A stretch of 64,000 nt of DNA. It comes from Pycnococcus provasolii. Taxonomy: Eukaryota > Chlorophyta > Pseudoscourfieldiophyceae > Pseudoscourfieldiales > Pycnococcaceae. Location of the stretch: positions 930,001-994,000 of the forward strand of contig OW568865.1 of NCBI GenBank assembly GCA_938743325.2, in the 5' to 3' direction. Below are positions 18,160-27,456 of this stretch, one piece after another. The notes beneath the pieces are model-generated. The model saw only the letters and a program-made list of their open reading frames with translations. It made no database searches and was not told where the DNA came from. Numbering within the stretch: position 1 is the first letter of the stretch; each line of letters begins with the position of its first letter. Both the position numbers and the translations under genes were made by a program.

Positions 18160-20559
18160 TTATAATTTTTGGGGTGAATTTGGCGCGGAGTGTGAATATG
18201 ACGATGTTGACGAACCAGCACGGCTCCTCCGCCGCTCCTCCTGCCGCACATCACTTCCATCCACTCTCCACTCATTTTCCTCCACCATCTCCAAAAGCTT
18301 GAAAAATTTTGAAGTGCTCAAGTCCAAACGCTTCGTCTCGAATGGAATGTGGAAGTGCAAGATGGGCTTTCCATGATTTCGCACTCTGAGCCGCTGCGCG
18401 AGACGAAGTACCTCCTCGGGCTCGTCGCTCATCTGCAGAGCATCCAAGTCCACGAAATTCTCTCTGCGGATGTACCGCGCGGTAATGGCTACGCGATTCT
18501 TCGTCGTGCCGACATCCGAGCAATGCAGGTTGCCTCCATTGAATGCAAGACACTGGCCCACGGACACGTTCGCAGGCTTCAATGTGATGTTGCGGTCGCC
18601 ACCGAAAGCTTCCCACGTTGCAAGCGCTGCGCGATCGTCCTCATCAGATGCATTGTACATACCAATTGTGTCGTTCTCGAAGTCAAAGGCAAGCTCAACG
18701 GGAATACGAGAGCCGGCAGCCACATCCGCGACACTGCCGCTTGCCATTAAAATGCCGTCGCCGTTCATGTTGCCCTCCTCCATCCTAATCGGAATCCAAA
18801 GCTGAAATGCTTGCGTATCGTTAGCATAGAGATACTCCCTGTCAGTGTGAACAACACGCTGTGTCCCAGCCCCGGCAATGCGACGTGCATCTGTCATGAT
18901 GTACGACCTTAGGAAAGCTGCAGACGACATGCCTAGCTGATTTGCAACAGCCGGTCGCAAGCAAGCATCAAGGCTTGCTAGCGCATTGGCACGGACGTCT
19001 GAAGACGCTTCCTTCGTGAGGGCATCGAAGTGGCTCTTGACGTCATTCGATGCAGCTCCAAACCAATGGATTGGAAAAACACACGCACCCTGCGGGCGAG
19101 TGATATTGTCGTGCATCGGTGCGTAGTGCCCATGCCGTCTGTAGAGGCTGACCGTAGCCGCTCGGCTAAATGCTGCAATCGTCTGTGGCGGAACTGCCAG
19201 GCGTGCTACCGATGAGGATTGCTGCAGGTCATTCGCCACCTGCCGCATCGCCAAAGCAGCGCGACGAACGTTTTGGCGCCGCACCGTGAAGAACATCAAG
19301 TATGCCGCAGATCTGATCAACCACACGAGAACGCAGTTCTGCATGACAGTGAGCGTGCGGAGCACCGCGTTTCGTCGTCTCTTGTACAGAATATCCAGCG
19401 TGATGGCAGTAGATCGGCGTCGATCGAGCAGGCTCGTGAGGCGCCGTTCCACGGAATCAGGAATCTGCACGTCGACGCTTGCGCAGTTCTGTCTCACGCG
19501 CTCAATGGTGCTCGCCTTTGGTATCTGAAGCACACCCCGCCTTAGCCCCCACGAGATGAGCACCTGCGCTGGCGTACAGCGCGCTGCCGAAGCAGCTTCG
19601 GTAACCGTTGGGTGCTTCATCATGCGCGGTAGGCTGCGCCGACCATACGAGACGCGCAGTTGGCGAAACCAGACGTTCCCTGCAATGGCACCGTATCCGA
19701 TGACGGGAATGCCTCGACCTGCACAGAATTCAACGACGTCTCTGTTTTGGCAGTAAACGTTGCACTCGCACTGCACGGCATCCACCTTGGCGTCCCACTC
19801 CTCGATGAGTTGGCGCAACATCGGCACATCCGCGTTCGCAACACCCACAAACCTTGCCTTGCCTAAGCTTCTTATGATTTCAAGCTGTCTCCACTGAAGT
19901 TTTCTCCTCGCTTCGTCTTGCTGAGGCCAGTGCATTAGATAGAGGTCAACATACTCGCTGTCAAGCGCGGCCAGTGTTGCGCCTATATGCACGGCCGGCT
20001 CACCGTTGCACTTGGAGGTGATGAAGACTGACGACCTCGACACGTTTGCGAGCTTGATTCCCTGTGCGACCCATTTTTCCGTTCCATAGTCTCGCGCAGT
20101 ATCGATGTGCCTGACCCCCTCTTTGATCGCCTGGGCGATGAAGTTCGCATCTGGTACGTGTGCGGTACCAAGTCCAACGCGCGCGTTTTGGGCGGTACCT
20201 TCATCGTTTGGCGTGTCCCATGGCGGCCTAGCTTGCACCATCCAGTCGGCTAAGCTTGACGTGTATGCATACTCGTTATGGTCCGCACCAAGCTTTAGGT
20301 CCCTTGAAACTTGATGGTGATGATTATGATGAGCACTGACACCGTTCGTAACACTAGGTACTAAAACGGTACCACTAACACCACCAACATCACCAACATC
20401 ACCAGCATCACCACCATCACCACCATCACCACCATCACCCGGCGTTGACATGTCGAAGTTCACGGAAACCCCCGACGTCGAGTACTGGAAAGGTACCCTA
20501 CCACGGTACTGTAAAGGTAGGACTGGGGGAGACGTCGGAAAAACAAGTCGGAAAAACAA
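18160..20559 (-). CDS. Aldo/keto reductase fused to phytanoyl-CoA-dioxygenase-like domain
   Basis: A 799-residue fusion protein. Residues about 95-390 form an aldo/keto reductase barrel with the full catalytic tetrad: Asp and Tyr in HIDTARDYG, Lys in FITSKC and His in YLMHWP. NADPH-dependent carbonyl reduction is the family activity. A hydrophobic stretch near 405-425 could anchor the protein. Residues about 480-720 look like a 2-oxoglutarate/Fe(II) oxygenase of the phytanoyl-CoA dioxygenase class, with HTD near 568, a distal His in GGNLHCSD near 676 and an Arg ten residues later. An internal ATG at about residue 36 (20454) precedes a Gly/Asp repeat (GGTGAT microsatellite) and could be the true start. 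The C-terminus is Ser/Arg-rich. The two activities may act on one lipid-like substrate, which is inference. Confidence 0.8.
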   Translation of the reverse strand: MFFRLVFPTSPPVLPLQYRGRVPFQYSTSGVSVNFDMSTPGDGGDGGDGGDAGDVGDVGGVSGTVLVPSVTNGVSAHHNHHHQVSRDLKLGADHNEYAYTSSLADWMVQARPPWDTPNDEGTAQNARVGLGTAHVPDANFIAQAIKEGVRHIDTARDYGTEKWVAQGIKLANVSRSSVFITSKCNGEPAVHIGATLAALDSEYVDLYLMHWPQQDEARRKLQWRQLEIIRSLGKARFVGVANADVPMLRQLIEEWDAKVDAVQCECNVYCQNRDVVEFCAGRGIPVIGYGAIAGNVWFRQLRVSYGRRSLPRMMKHPTVTEAASAARCTPAQVLISWGLRRGVLQIPKASTIERVRQNCASVDVQIPDSVERRLTSLLDRRRSTAITLDILYKRRRNAVLRTLTVMQNCVLVWLIRSAAYLMFFTVRRQNVRRAALAMRQVANDLQQSSSVARLAVPPQTIAAFSRAATVSLYRRHGHYAPMHDNITRPQGACVFPIHWFGAASNDVKSHFDALTKEASSDVRANALASLDACLRPAVANQLGMSSAAFLRSYIMTDARRIAGAGTQRVVHTDREYLYANDTQAFQLWIPIRMEEGNMNGDGILMASGSVADVAAGSRIPVELAFDFENDTIGMYNASDEDDRAALATWEAFGGDRNITLKPANVSVGQCLAFNGGNLHCSDVGTTKNRVAITARYIRRENFVDLDALQMSDEPEEVLRLAQRLRVRNHGKPILHFHIPFETKRLDLSTSKFFKLLEMVEENEWRVDGSDVRQEERRRSRAGSSTSSYSHSAPNSPQKL

Positions 20560-21205
20560 GTCGGAAAAACAAGTCGGTCCGGTGCGGTCGCCGGTCGGGC
20601 GAAAAGAGAACAGTCGACCGACCGGTGATTTGACGCGGAGCTCCCATCGGCTGCCGGGTACTTCCTAGTTCTTCGTCGGGGCCGATCGTCTAGAGCTGTC
20701 GTGATGTCGTGATGTCGTGATGTCGGGATCCCATACCTCCCGGCAACCACCTCCGGCAAGTCATCACGGGTTGGTGACGACGACCTGTGAGGCTGTGACG
20801 ACGTCGACGAATATTATCGCGAGGCAAGCGGTTTTCATGAAAGGGCCTCGCTCTTGACCATCTTAATCAACGGGATGAAACACACCGGCCGCGAACGTGA
20901 ATTCGTGAAAGTTCTTCCAAGGGCCTCGCTCTTGACCATCTTAATCAACGGGATGAAACACCGGTAGGCCGCGAAAAGCCGAAAACGTGCAAAATTGGGA
21001 CTTGGGACTTGGTGAAACAGCAAAAGTCCATATGCCCGCTTCATCGACCCTGGAGGGATCCCCTGGAGGCTGATTGATCGTCCTTCTTTTTGGACTTCCC
21101 ATTCCCACCCGCCGACGCCCAATTTCACCTGATCCTTGATTTTGTCGCACGTCGCACGTCGTCGCACGTCGTCGCACGTCGTCGTCGCGCGATTCCATAC
21201 GTCGC
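20560..21205. repeat. Repeat-rich upstream region
   Basis: This region lies between the divergent AKR fusion (-) and exopolyphosphatase (+) genes. It carries a 13-bp unit three times (20534-20577), a 10-bp unit gtcgtgatgt repeated at 20698-20728, and a direct duplication of about 43 bp (20841-20883 and 20919-20962, spacing 78 bp) extending with gaps into cgcgaa. A cgcacgtcgt repeat lies at 21147-21190. No gene is seen. Confidence 0.8.
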
Positions 21206-22507
21206 ATGCGCATACGCTTCACCTCCACGATCTCGTCGTCGTCCCCGTCCCGCACTCGCACGGATTCCAACCTGTGTGTCGTGCACAACACTACAAGCCG
21301 CTCACGCAAGGTGTCCACCGAGATCCGACCTCACATCTCTCGTCGATCGGGGCACGTGCAAGCCTCGCTGATGACACATAGTGCGAAGCTTGCAGATTCG
21401 AAGAGCAAAGCAACTACAGGCAAGTCTACAGATGCGCCAATCACAGTCGTCGCTGGAAACGAAGCGGCGGACCTAGACAGCATCGCGTGCGCAACCGCTA
21501 TGGCTGCTATCCTCAGTGTCAAAGGGGAATGCTGCGTGCCATATGTTTGCGTGCCACGAGACGACCTACCGCTGCGACCAGACGCACAGTGGTTGCTGGA
21601 AGACGCCGGCGTCGACGCCAGAGAAGCGATCGTCTTCGCGGACGAGCTGGACATTCACAACCTCGCAAGCGAAGGGCGCCTCAAGTCTTTAATTCTTGTC
21701 GACCACAACGCGCCGGCGGGACCTCTCGCAGGCCTCGCGTCGAACGTCTCGCGCGTTGTCGACCACCACGAAAACTCGGGGACGTTTGCGTCGACAGACG
21801 CCGTCGACGTAACCATTGAGATGGTCGGATCGTGCTCCACGCTGGTTTGGGGCGAGCTGGAGAAGGCTGGTATCGACGATCCCGCGCTTCGTCGACTTTT
21901 GCTTGGCGCTGTATTGCTGGACACTCAGAACCTCGGAGACGGCGCGCGCCACACAAACAAGGATGCGCAAGCGCTCGCGTCTTTGGCGGCGGAACCCGCG
22001 CTTCGACCTGGCGAGACTGCCGCTGCTCTGTACGAGGAGCTCAAAAGACGCCGCTTTGACCAGAGCAATTTGAGTGCGCGCGATCTGCTACGAAGAGACT
22101 ACAAGCAGTGGAGAATGGGCGCTTACGAGGTTGGCATTGCATCGTTTGGCGTTCCATTTCAAGATGCGTGCAGCTTGCTGGATGCACTTGGATCCTTCCG
22201 CGATGAGCGTGGCGTGGACTTCTTGGTGTGCATGTCAGCATTCAACGACGCGAACAACAACTTCAAAAGGCAGCTTCTTCTGAGCGGCGGCAAGGAACCC
22301 GGCGTCGCAGAGTCGTTGAAGGCTATGGGATTGAGCCTTGAGGAGCAGGGCATTGGCATACAAGCGCTGGATGATGGTTCTGAAGTGAACCTGAACAAGA
22401 GCTCTGACTCTGACGTGTTGTGCTTTATTCAGAAGGACGTCAAGCAGAGCCGCAAGCAAATCCAGCCGTGCTTGCTTAAGTTCTTTGAGCAGCAGCAATC
22501 AGTATAA
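21206..22507 (+). CDS. PPX1: DHH-family exopolyphosphatase (PPX1/prune-like)
   Basis: A 433-residue protein. The DHH phosphoesterase core is plain: GNEAADLDSIACA carries the first metal-binding Asp pair, VDHNAP the next Asp, VVDHHENSG the family DHH motif, and LLDTQNL another metal ligand. The C-terminal half, with a KRR-rich stretch near 275 and FGVPF near 300, fits the DHHA2 substrate domain. The family removes terminal phosphate from short inorganic polyphosphate. The first 55 residues are Ser/Arg-rich and could be an organelle transit peptide; an internal ATG at 21371 would give a cytosolic form of about 378 residues. The length fits yeast Ppx1 (397). Confidence 0.88.
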   Translation: MRIRFTSTISSSSPSRTRTDSNLCVVHNTTSRSRKVSTEIRPHISRRSGHVQASLMTHSAKLADSKSKATTGKSTDAPITVVAGNEAADLDSIACATAMAAILSVKGECCVPYVCVPRDDLPLRPDAQWLLEDAGVDAREAIVFADELDIHNLASEGRLKSLILVDHNAPAGPLAGLASNVSRVVDHHENSGTFASTDAVDVTIEMVGSCSTLVWGELEKAGIDDPALRRLLLGAVLLDTQNLGDGARHTNKDAQALASLAAEPALRPGETAAALYEELKRRRFDQSNLSARDLLRRDYKQWRMGAYEVGIASFGVPFQDACSLLDALGSFRDERGVDFLVCMSAFNDANNNFKRQLLLSGGKEPGVAESLKAMGLSLEEQGIGIQALDDGSEVNLNKSSDSDVLCFIQKDVKQSRKQIQPCLLKFFEQQQSV

Positions 22508-22932
22508 GTTCATTGACTAAGGTTATCCGCCTTGTGCTATGTCAGCGCGTGTAAAGGAAGTACAATAGGCTAGACTATGGTAAAGTTTAAGGCATGAGCC
22601 TCATGATCATTTTCAAATTGAAATCAATCAAGTCAAGAATTGTGAACCCCGAATTTCGATTAAAACTTTTTCTCCCAATCGTCTGAAATAGAACTCTCAA
22701 ATAGAAATCTCCCTCCCAAATTACCACGAATGAGCCCTGGGGTCTAAATAATAAATTTGAAGTGTGACAGCTTAACTCCGGTGCAGGGGCAGCAAAGCGG
22801 CTTTTTCTTGTCGAGTGCAAACTTGTTTGTGACTTTGTTGCTTATCGCAGGAGACGCGCACGAGTGAGTAGTGAGTGAGTCTGTGAGGAGGACTCACAGG
22901 CTCATTTCGCTGCTGCTTGAGCACTTTTCAAC
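22508..22932. other. Intergenic spacer with a leader hairpin
   Basis: The 3' flank of the exopolyphosphatase gene followed by the 5' region of the next gene. A perfect 7-bp stem with a 5-base loop (CTGTGAG / CTCACAG, 22881-22899) lies 33 bases before the ATG at 22933, probably in its leader. Nothing else is recognised. Confidence 0.5.
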
Positions 22933-24345
22933 ATGGTGTCTGAGAAGAAGTCTTGCAGCAGAATGATGATGACGACGTCACCGCTCATGATGATGATGAA
23001 GAAGAAGTGTCTGAGCTGCATGCTTGTTGTCACCTTCGTGATTGCTCAGCACAACCACAGAGTCGCATTGGTTCGTGCGCAATCATCATTCGATGGTATG
23101 GTCGTGGATGATTCACCCACAGGTGGGACAATTAATATGACTGCTGCAATGGAACAATCGTCGTCGAGTGGTGGAATGACGTGGCAGGAACGCATGGCAC
23201 TCGCGAGGCAAACAATTGCGAGCCGATTTCAGAGGGAAGGTGCCGACACGACTGCAACTGTTGGTGGTTTCACCAACGAAACTATGACTGACGAAGAATT
23301 GAAGGCGGCAGCGGAGGCGGTGGGAGTCACAAGTGCCGTTGCACCGGCAGCAGCCGCAGGCGCGCTGGCGGCGCTCTCGGGAGCGAACCTGAACAACGCG
23401 CAGCGCCTCTTACGTGCGGGGGCTGTCGCAGGGGCTGGCGTGGGCCTGACAGGTTACAATATGAAGCGCATTGAAGCTAAGCAAGCTGCGGAGGCTGAAT
23501 CTACAGGTTACGGTTCTACGCGCACGTATCCTCAGTACACGTCCTACACGCCGCCGCCGCCGCCGCCTTCAGCTCCCCCCGTCGTCGTTCCCCCGTCGTC
23601 TTCGTCGTCGAGCTACTACTACTACTACACGCCGCCATCCCCCACTGGCTCGTACCAATCCGTGACGACGACAATGTCGCCCCCTGCTGGCGGTACGGCT
23701 TCGAAGACAACCGCGACGGGTTCAGGCGATGACGTGGACCCAACCACGGATGCTGGCATGCGTCAATGGGCTATGGAAAGGTGGCAGCGTCTCCAAGGCG
23801 TGGTTCAAAACGGAGGAGCCAACGATGGCTCCGAGGACGACGTCGCCACCAATGCTCTGCGCGCTGAATCTGCTAGCAGCTCGGCGGACGAGATGGCGCT
23901 GTACACTGCGGCACTTGCGTTCGCGAGCCAGGTGTGCCCGCCGCCTGGTGACCCTAACCATAACCAGTGCATGGACGATACCGTTGCCGCCTACAAGGCT
24001 CCAGTTGACGGTGTTTCAGCGGAAGGAGCTCTCACCCCCCCGGGAGGAGGTGGCGACGTTGCGAAGAGCCTGACTGGCAACGGCGGCAGCGGCGGCGGGC
24101 GCAAAACTCTCCTGACTGGCGAGCCGTGCCAGATTCCGTTCTTAGATGATGCAGGTCGCACGCACAACGACTGCATGGATCTGGGAGAGGCTGTGCAGGC
24201 GTGCAAGACGCTGAGTGGTGAGTGGGCGGCATGCGCGCCTCGCGACGGCACATTTGCCATGGAGAGCAGTGCAAGTGTGCGTGCGACGACGGTAAGCTTG
24301 TTGGCAACGTCGGTTTTTACGGCGATGGCGTGGTTGGCGATATGA
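22933..24345 (+). CDS. Secreted protein with Pro/Tyr-rich region and GPI-like tail
   Basis: A 470-residue protein of unrecognised family. Residues about 25-50 form a hydrophobic signal ending near VRAQSS. 120-175 is Ala-rich and helical. 195-250 is a Pro/Ser/Tyr-rich extensin-like segment with five consecutive Tyr. Two paired-cysteine segments follow: one with CPPPGDPNHNQCMDD and a later one with CQIPF, HNDCMDL, QACK and AACAPR, which share an H-N-x-C-M-D core. The last 22 residues are hydrophobic with no basic tail, as in GPI-anchored proteins. A cell-wall or cell-surface location is inferred. A 14-bp perfect palindrome (GGTGGGATCCCACC) lies just after the stop. Confidence 0.6.
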   Translation: MVSEKKSCSRMMMTTSPLMMMMKKKCLSCMLVVTFVIAQHNHRVALVRAQSSFDGMVVDDSPTGGTINMTAAMEQSSSSGGMTWQERMALARQTIASRFQREGADTTATVGGFTNETMTDEELKAAAEAVGVTSAVAPAAAAGALAALSGANLNNAQRLLRAGAVAGAGVGLTGYNMKRIEAKQAAEAESTGYGSTRTYPQYTSYTPPPPPPSAPPVVVPPSSSSSSYYYYYTPPSPTGSYQSVTTTMSPPAGGTASKTTATGSGDDVDPTTDAGMRQWAMERWQRLQGVVQNGGANDGSEDDVATNALRAESASSSADEMALYTAALAFASQVCPPPGDPNHNQCMDDTVAAYKAPVDGVSAEGALTPPGGGGDVAKSLTGNGGSGGGRKTLLTGEPCQIPFLDDAGRTHNDCMDLGEAVQACKTLSGEWAACAPRDGTFAMESSASVRATTVSLLATSVFTAMAWLAI

Positions 24346-25367
24346 TTGACGGGTGGGATCCCACCAGTAGTCTCAGAGTCATCGATCAGTGGGTGTGAGT
24401 TTTTGATTGATTGAGGGGAGGCGCGGCGGTCAGCGGGTAGGGTAAGTTTGTTAAGCAGTTAAGCAGTAAACCAACCAACCAAGAGAAAACGAACGACAAA
24501 TAATAAGACAGATAGACGTCACACACCACCACCTGTCACACTTACTCAGTCTGTGTATGGTGGGTCGTGATAATTGACGAAAGGTTTTATGTTGTTCTTC
24601 GCACGTAAAGGTTTACGACGTAGCAGAGCCAGGCTGGCTAGCAGAGCCCGTTGCCCGTACTCTACCGTAGTTCTCGAAGGGTCTCGAAGCGACCCTTCGA
24701 ACCACCTAAAGGTTTTATTAGGCCTTCGTAAGCCTTCGTAGGCCTTCGAAGCACCGCCTGGTGGGTTTCCCCCGCGGTGTTGTTTTTGCGTGGTTTTTTG
24801 CAAGCTTCGACGAGAATTTTCCCAAGGAGAGTGTTGTCGACATACTGTAGGGGATACTGTACGACGTGAATATCTATCTCCGTTAGACTACTCCTACTGT
24901 ATTTTAGCATGGGTCCCACAACGAAGTGGTACGTCTCACATGATGTCAAGCAAGAAGTGACTACAGCCGTACCACGTCCCTCCGTCCTCTTTCCTCCCAG
25001 CCAGATGGCGTCATAGTAAATAGCTTGACGCGTCATAATTTAGGGCATTTCGTTTTCTCGCAGAACATGTTGTTTCCTGAACCGCTCCAACCGCTTTTCT
25101 GAACCGCTTTTTCAGGAACGCTTAAGGGTAGGCAAAAGCTCAGAGGCTCCCCTTCAGTCGAAGCTCCCCCCTTCTTCGGCCCTTCGAAGAATCGAACGTC
25201 GAAGGCTCTCTAACGCTCTCCTGATGAACCGGTTGGTCCCACGCCTCCGCCCTCCGAGGCTCCGAAGCACGCGTCTTGTTGTCGGCCCGTCCCATCCCAT
25301 CCCGGCACCGACACCGGGGCCATCACTCGTTTCACCACGCTCTTAGGTGTGGTGTGGTGTCTTCGCC
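24346..25367. other. Intergenic region with ttcgaag palindromes
   Basis: About 1 kb between two plus-strand genes. 24660-24755 is a cluster of short inverted repeats built on cttcgaag/ccttcgaag, able to form hairpins, and a similar cluster recurs at 25150-25210. No protein-like frame or RNA gene is recognised. Confidence 0.5.
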
Positions 25368-26552
25368 ATGACGTCGACGCGGCCCGCTCAGGCGACTTCT
25401 TGTCCTGACGAGATCCTGCTCAAGCTGAAGGACGCCGTCGCACAAGCGCTTCCAAAGTCGGCCTCTCTCTCGAAGTCACCCGCGGCCGACTCACCTCAAG
25501 CTCTTTCGGCTTCAGCACAGGCGAGTGGGGATAGAAGCGGCCAAGCAGATCCAGATCAGACTTGTACTTCTAGTGATGGCCAGACGTGGCGCACGCAGGA
25601 TATTGTCGCAACCATAAGCTCAATAGACTCGTGGGATAACTTTGACATCTTCGCACTAAGGGACGCCAGCGGCGGACACGAGCTTGAACTTACCGCACTC
25701 GCCATCTTCCAGCGACACGCGCTCGTGGAAAAGTTCAAGCTCGACGTCGACGTGACGATCAGATACTTCCACGCGGTGGCAAGCGCATACCGAGACAACC
25801 CGTACCACAACTCAACACACGCCGCGGACGTCTTGCAGAGCACACACGTCCTGCTGACGATCGAAAGCCTGCGAAGTCAGTTCACGGACTTCCAAGTCCT
25901 AGCCATGGTGCTCGCCGCGATGGTGCACGATATCGGTCACCTGGGGTACAACAACCCATTCTTGGTTGCAAGAAGGCACGAACTGGCGCTGCAGTTTAAC
26001 GACCAGAGTGTGAACGAGCACTACCACGCGTTGACCGCGTTCGAGATCATGCGCAGCGATGAGTCGTGCAACCTCATGTCCGCGCTCTCGGACGAGCACC
26101 AAGCTTTGCTGGAACGCACGGTGGTTGACATCGTTCTTAAGACGGACATGGCGGTGCACGGGAGTATCGTCGAGACATTTACGGAGTACGTGGACAAGTC
26201 TGGCACGAGCATCTCGCAATGGGACGACGAGGGTAAGCAGCTTGCTTGCAGTATGATGGTTCACCTGGCGGACCTCACGAACGTCAGCCGTCCCACGCGT
26301 CTTGGGACTCAGTGGGGAACTCGCGTGGTGAAGGAGATGTGGCTTCAGGGCGACGAGGAGAAGCGCAATGGCATGGTGGTGACGCCAATCTGCGACCGCG
26401 AGAAGACGAGCGTTGCGTCGGCTCAGCTTGGTTTCTGCAACTTCGTGGTGACCCCTATGTTAGATCCGATCGGGCGCGTGATTGACGTTGGTTGGCTAAA
26501 GAGAGGTGTCGACGCGTACGCGGCTCACTACGAGGCGGAACTCGCGAGCTGA
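25368..26552 (+). CDS. 3',5'-cyclic nucleotide phosphodiesterase (class I)
   Basis: A 394-residue protein from the ATG at 25368, which has a better context than the in-frame ATG 21 bases upstream. The class I PDE catalytic domain occupies about 85-390. YHNSTHAADV (near 147) gives the catalytic and metal His, HDIGHLGYNN (near 187) gives the HD metal ligands, HLADLTN supplies the last metal Asp, and QLGFCNF holds the invariant purine-binding Gln. The enzyme hydrolyses cAMP and/or cGMP; specificity cannot be read here. There is no GAF, PAS or membrane segment, so the protein is probably soluble. It may share a pathway with the cAMP-receptor-like 7TM gene at 41.7 kb. Confidence 0.9.
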   Translation: MTSTRPAQATSCPDEILLKLKDAVAQALPKSASLSKSPAADSPQALSASAQASGDRSGQADPDQTCTSSDGQTWRTQDIVATISSIDSWDNFDIFALRDASGGHELELTALAIFQRHALVEKFKLDVDVTIRYFHAVASAYRDNPYHNSTHAADVLQSTHVLLTIESLRSQFTDFQVLAMVLAAMVHDIGHLGYNNPFLVARRHELALQFNDQSVNEHYHALTAFEIMRSDESCNLMSALSDEHQALLERTVVDIVLKTDMAVHGSIVETFTEYVDKSGTSISQWDDEGKQLACSMMVHLADLTNVSRPTRLGTQWGTRVVKEMWLQGDEEKRNGMVVTPICDREKTSVASAQLGFCNFVVTPMLDPIGRVIDVGWLKRGVDAYAAHYEAELAS

Positions 26553-26853
26553 GATCCCTCATTTATTTATGATGATGGAGAGTGAATTTTGTTAATATAA
26601 AGACCAAACTAATAACCTGTCAGCCTGTTAAACCTGTTAATATAAAGACCATGACTTAAGGACCTTGCACTTGGCTCTTGTTTACCACTTGTTTCCCACG
26701 GTATGTACTGTAACAACTATGTATGAGCACGAGCAGAGGAAAGACCAAACTCGAGTACCTCGAGATACGACAGTAGACTGAGCAAAACGCGCAATACCGT
26801 CGAGTCGTGTTTTCTACCCTTTTCCACAGCGTGGAGGTAGACGTACTCGCTCG

Positions 26854-27225
26854 TTAAATTAAGCAAGTGCGGCTCACCCTGAGCTCCCGCAACGTCTGTA
26901 GGCAGACGGTGCGAATTCGGCCCGCGCGTTCGTCGTCCAAGTCCGCTTCCGTAGGAGCCTCAATGAAACGACGACGTTCCGTCGGTTGTTGAACCCTGGC
27001 CGCGGGCCATCCTTGCTGCAGCTGCAAGTTCTGCTGCACAAGCAGGTTGTTCTGCTCACGGAGCAACTGAATTTGCTCAGCGAGTCCAGGTTGGTCGGCG
27101 CCTCGAGGAGTCGAGGTGCCGCCATGAAACTGGGACACAGTCCTACAGTGACCTTTGCGCGTAACTCCGACGCGCGAGTGCTTGATGTCGACGCAAAGTG
27201 CGGCGACAAAAGCACAGGATGCCAC
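26854..27225 (-). CDS. Possible small coiled-coil protein
   Basis: A 123-residue frame with one stretch that looks protein-like: an amphipathic Gln/Leu coiled coil (EQIQLLREQNNLLVQQNLQL) followed by an acidic-basic segment. The first 40 residues are not convincing. It could be a fragment of a mobile-element protein or a chance frame, since an overlapping minus-strand frame is also open. No family is recognised. Confidence 0.25.
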   Translation of the reverse strand: MASCAFVAALCVDIKHSRVGVTRKGHCRTVSQFHGGTSTPRGADQPGLAEQIQLLREQNNLLVQQNLQLQQGWPAARVQQPTERRRFIEAPTEADLDDERAGRIRTVCLQTLRELRVSRTCLI

Positions 27226-27311
27226 GCCCAGTTGCGTGACAGGAGAAGGGAGCCCGCCCGCCCGCCCGCCCGAAGGAAGGAAGGGAAGAACCCAACTCTG
27301 TTGAACGCCTG

Positions 27312-27340
27312 ATTAGGGTTAGGGTTCGGGTTAGGGTTCG
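27312..27340 (+). promoter_or_regulatory. Interstitial TTAGGG array upstream of VPS18
   Basis: Four near-perfect TTAGGG/TTCGGG units ending about 115 bases before the VPS18 ATG and reading in the same direction as the gene. This is one of several such arrays in the window. A promoter role is inferred from position. Confidence 0.5.
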
Positions 27341-27456
27341 TTCCTCTTGTTGGCGACGTCGCCATTTGGATTTTCGTTCTCGCGAGTTGTTTTCTTCCGC
27401 GTGAATTCGTCATTCTCAATCTGGAATCCAGCCGTTATAACACTTTTTTTTTCTTC

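Larger units (their letters stand above)
26553..27456. other. Intergenic region before VPS18
   Basis: This region contains a short direct repeat (tgttaatataaagacca near 26590 and 26634), an AT-rich 3' flank of the PDE gene, a possible small minus-strand frame (listed separately), a cccg run at 27255-27271 and a TTAGGG-type array at 27312-27340. Confidence 0.5.
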
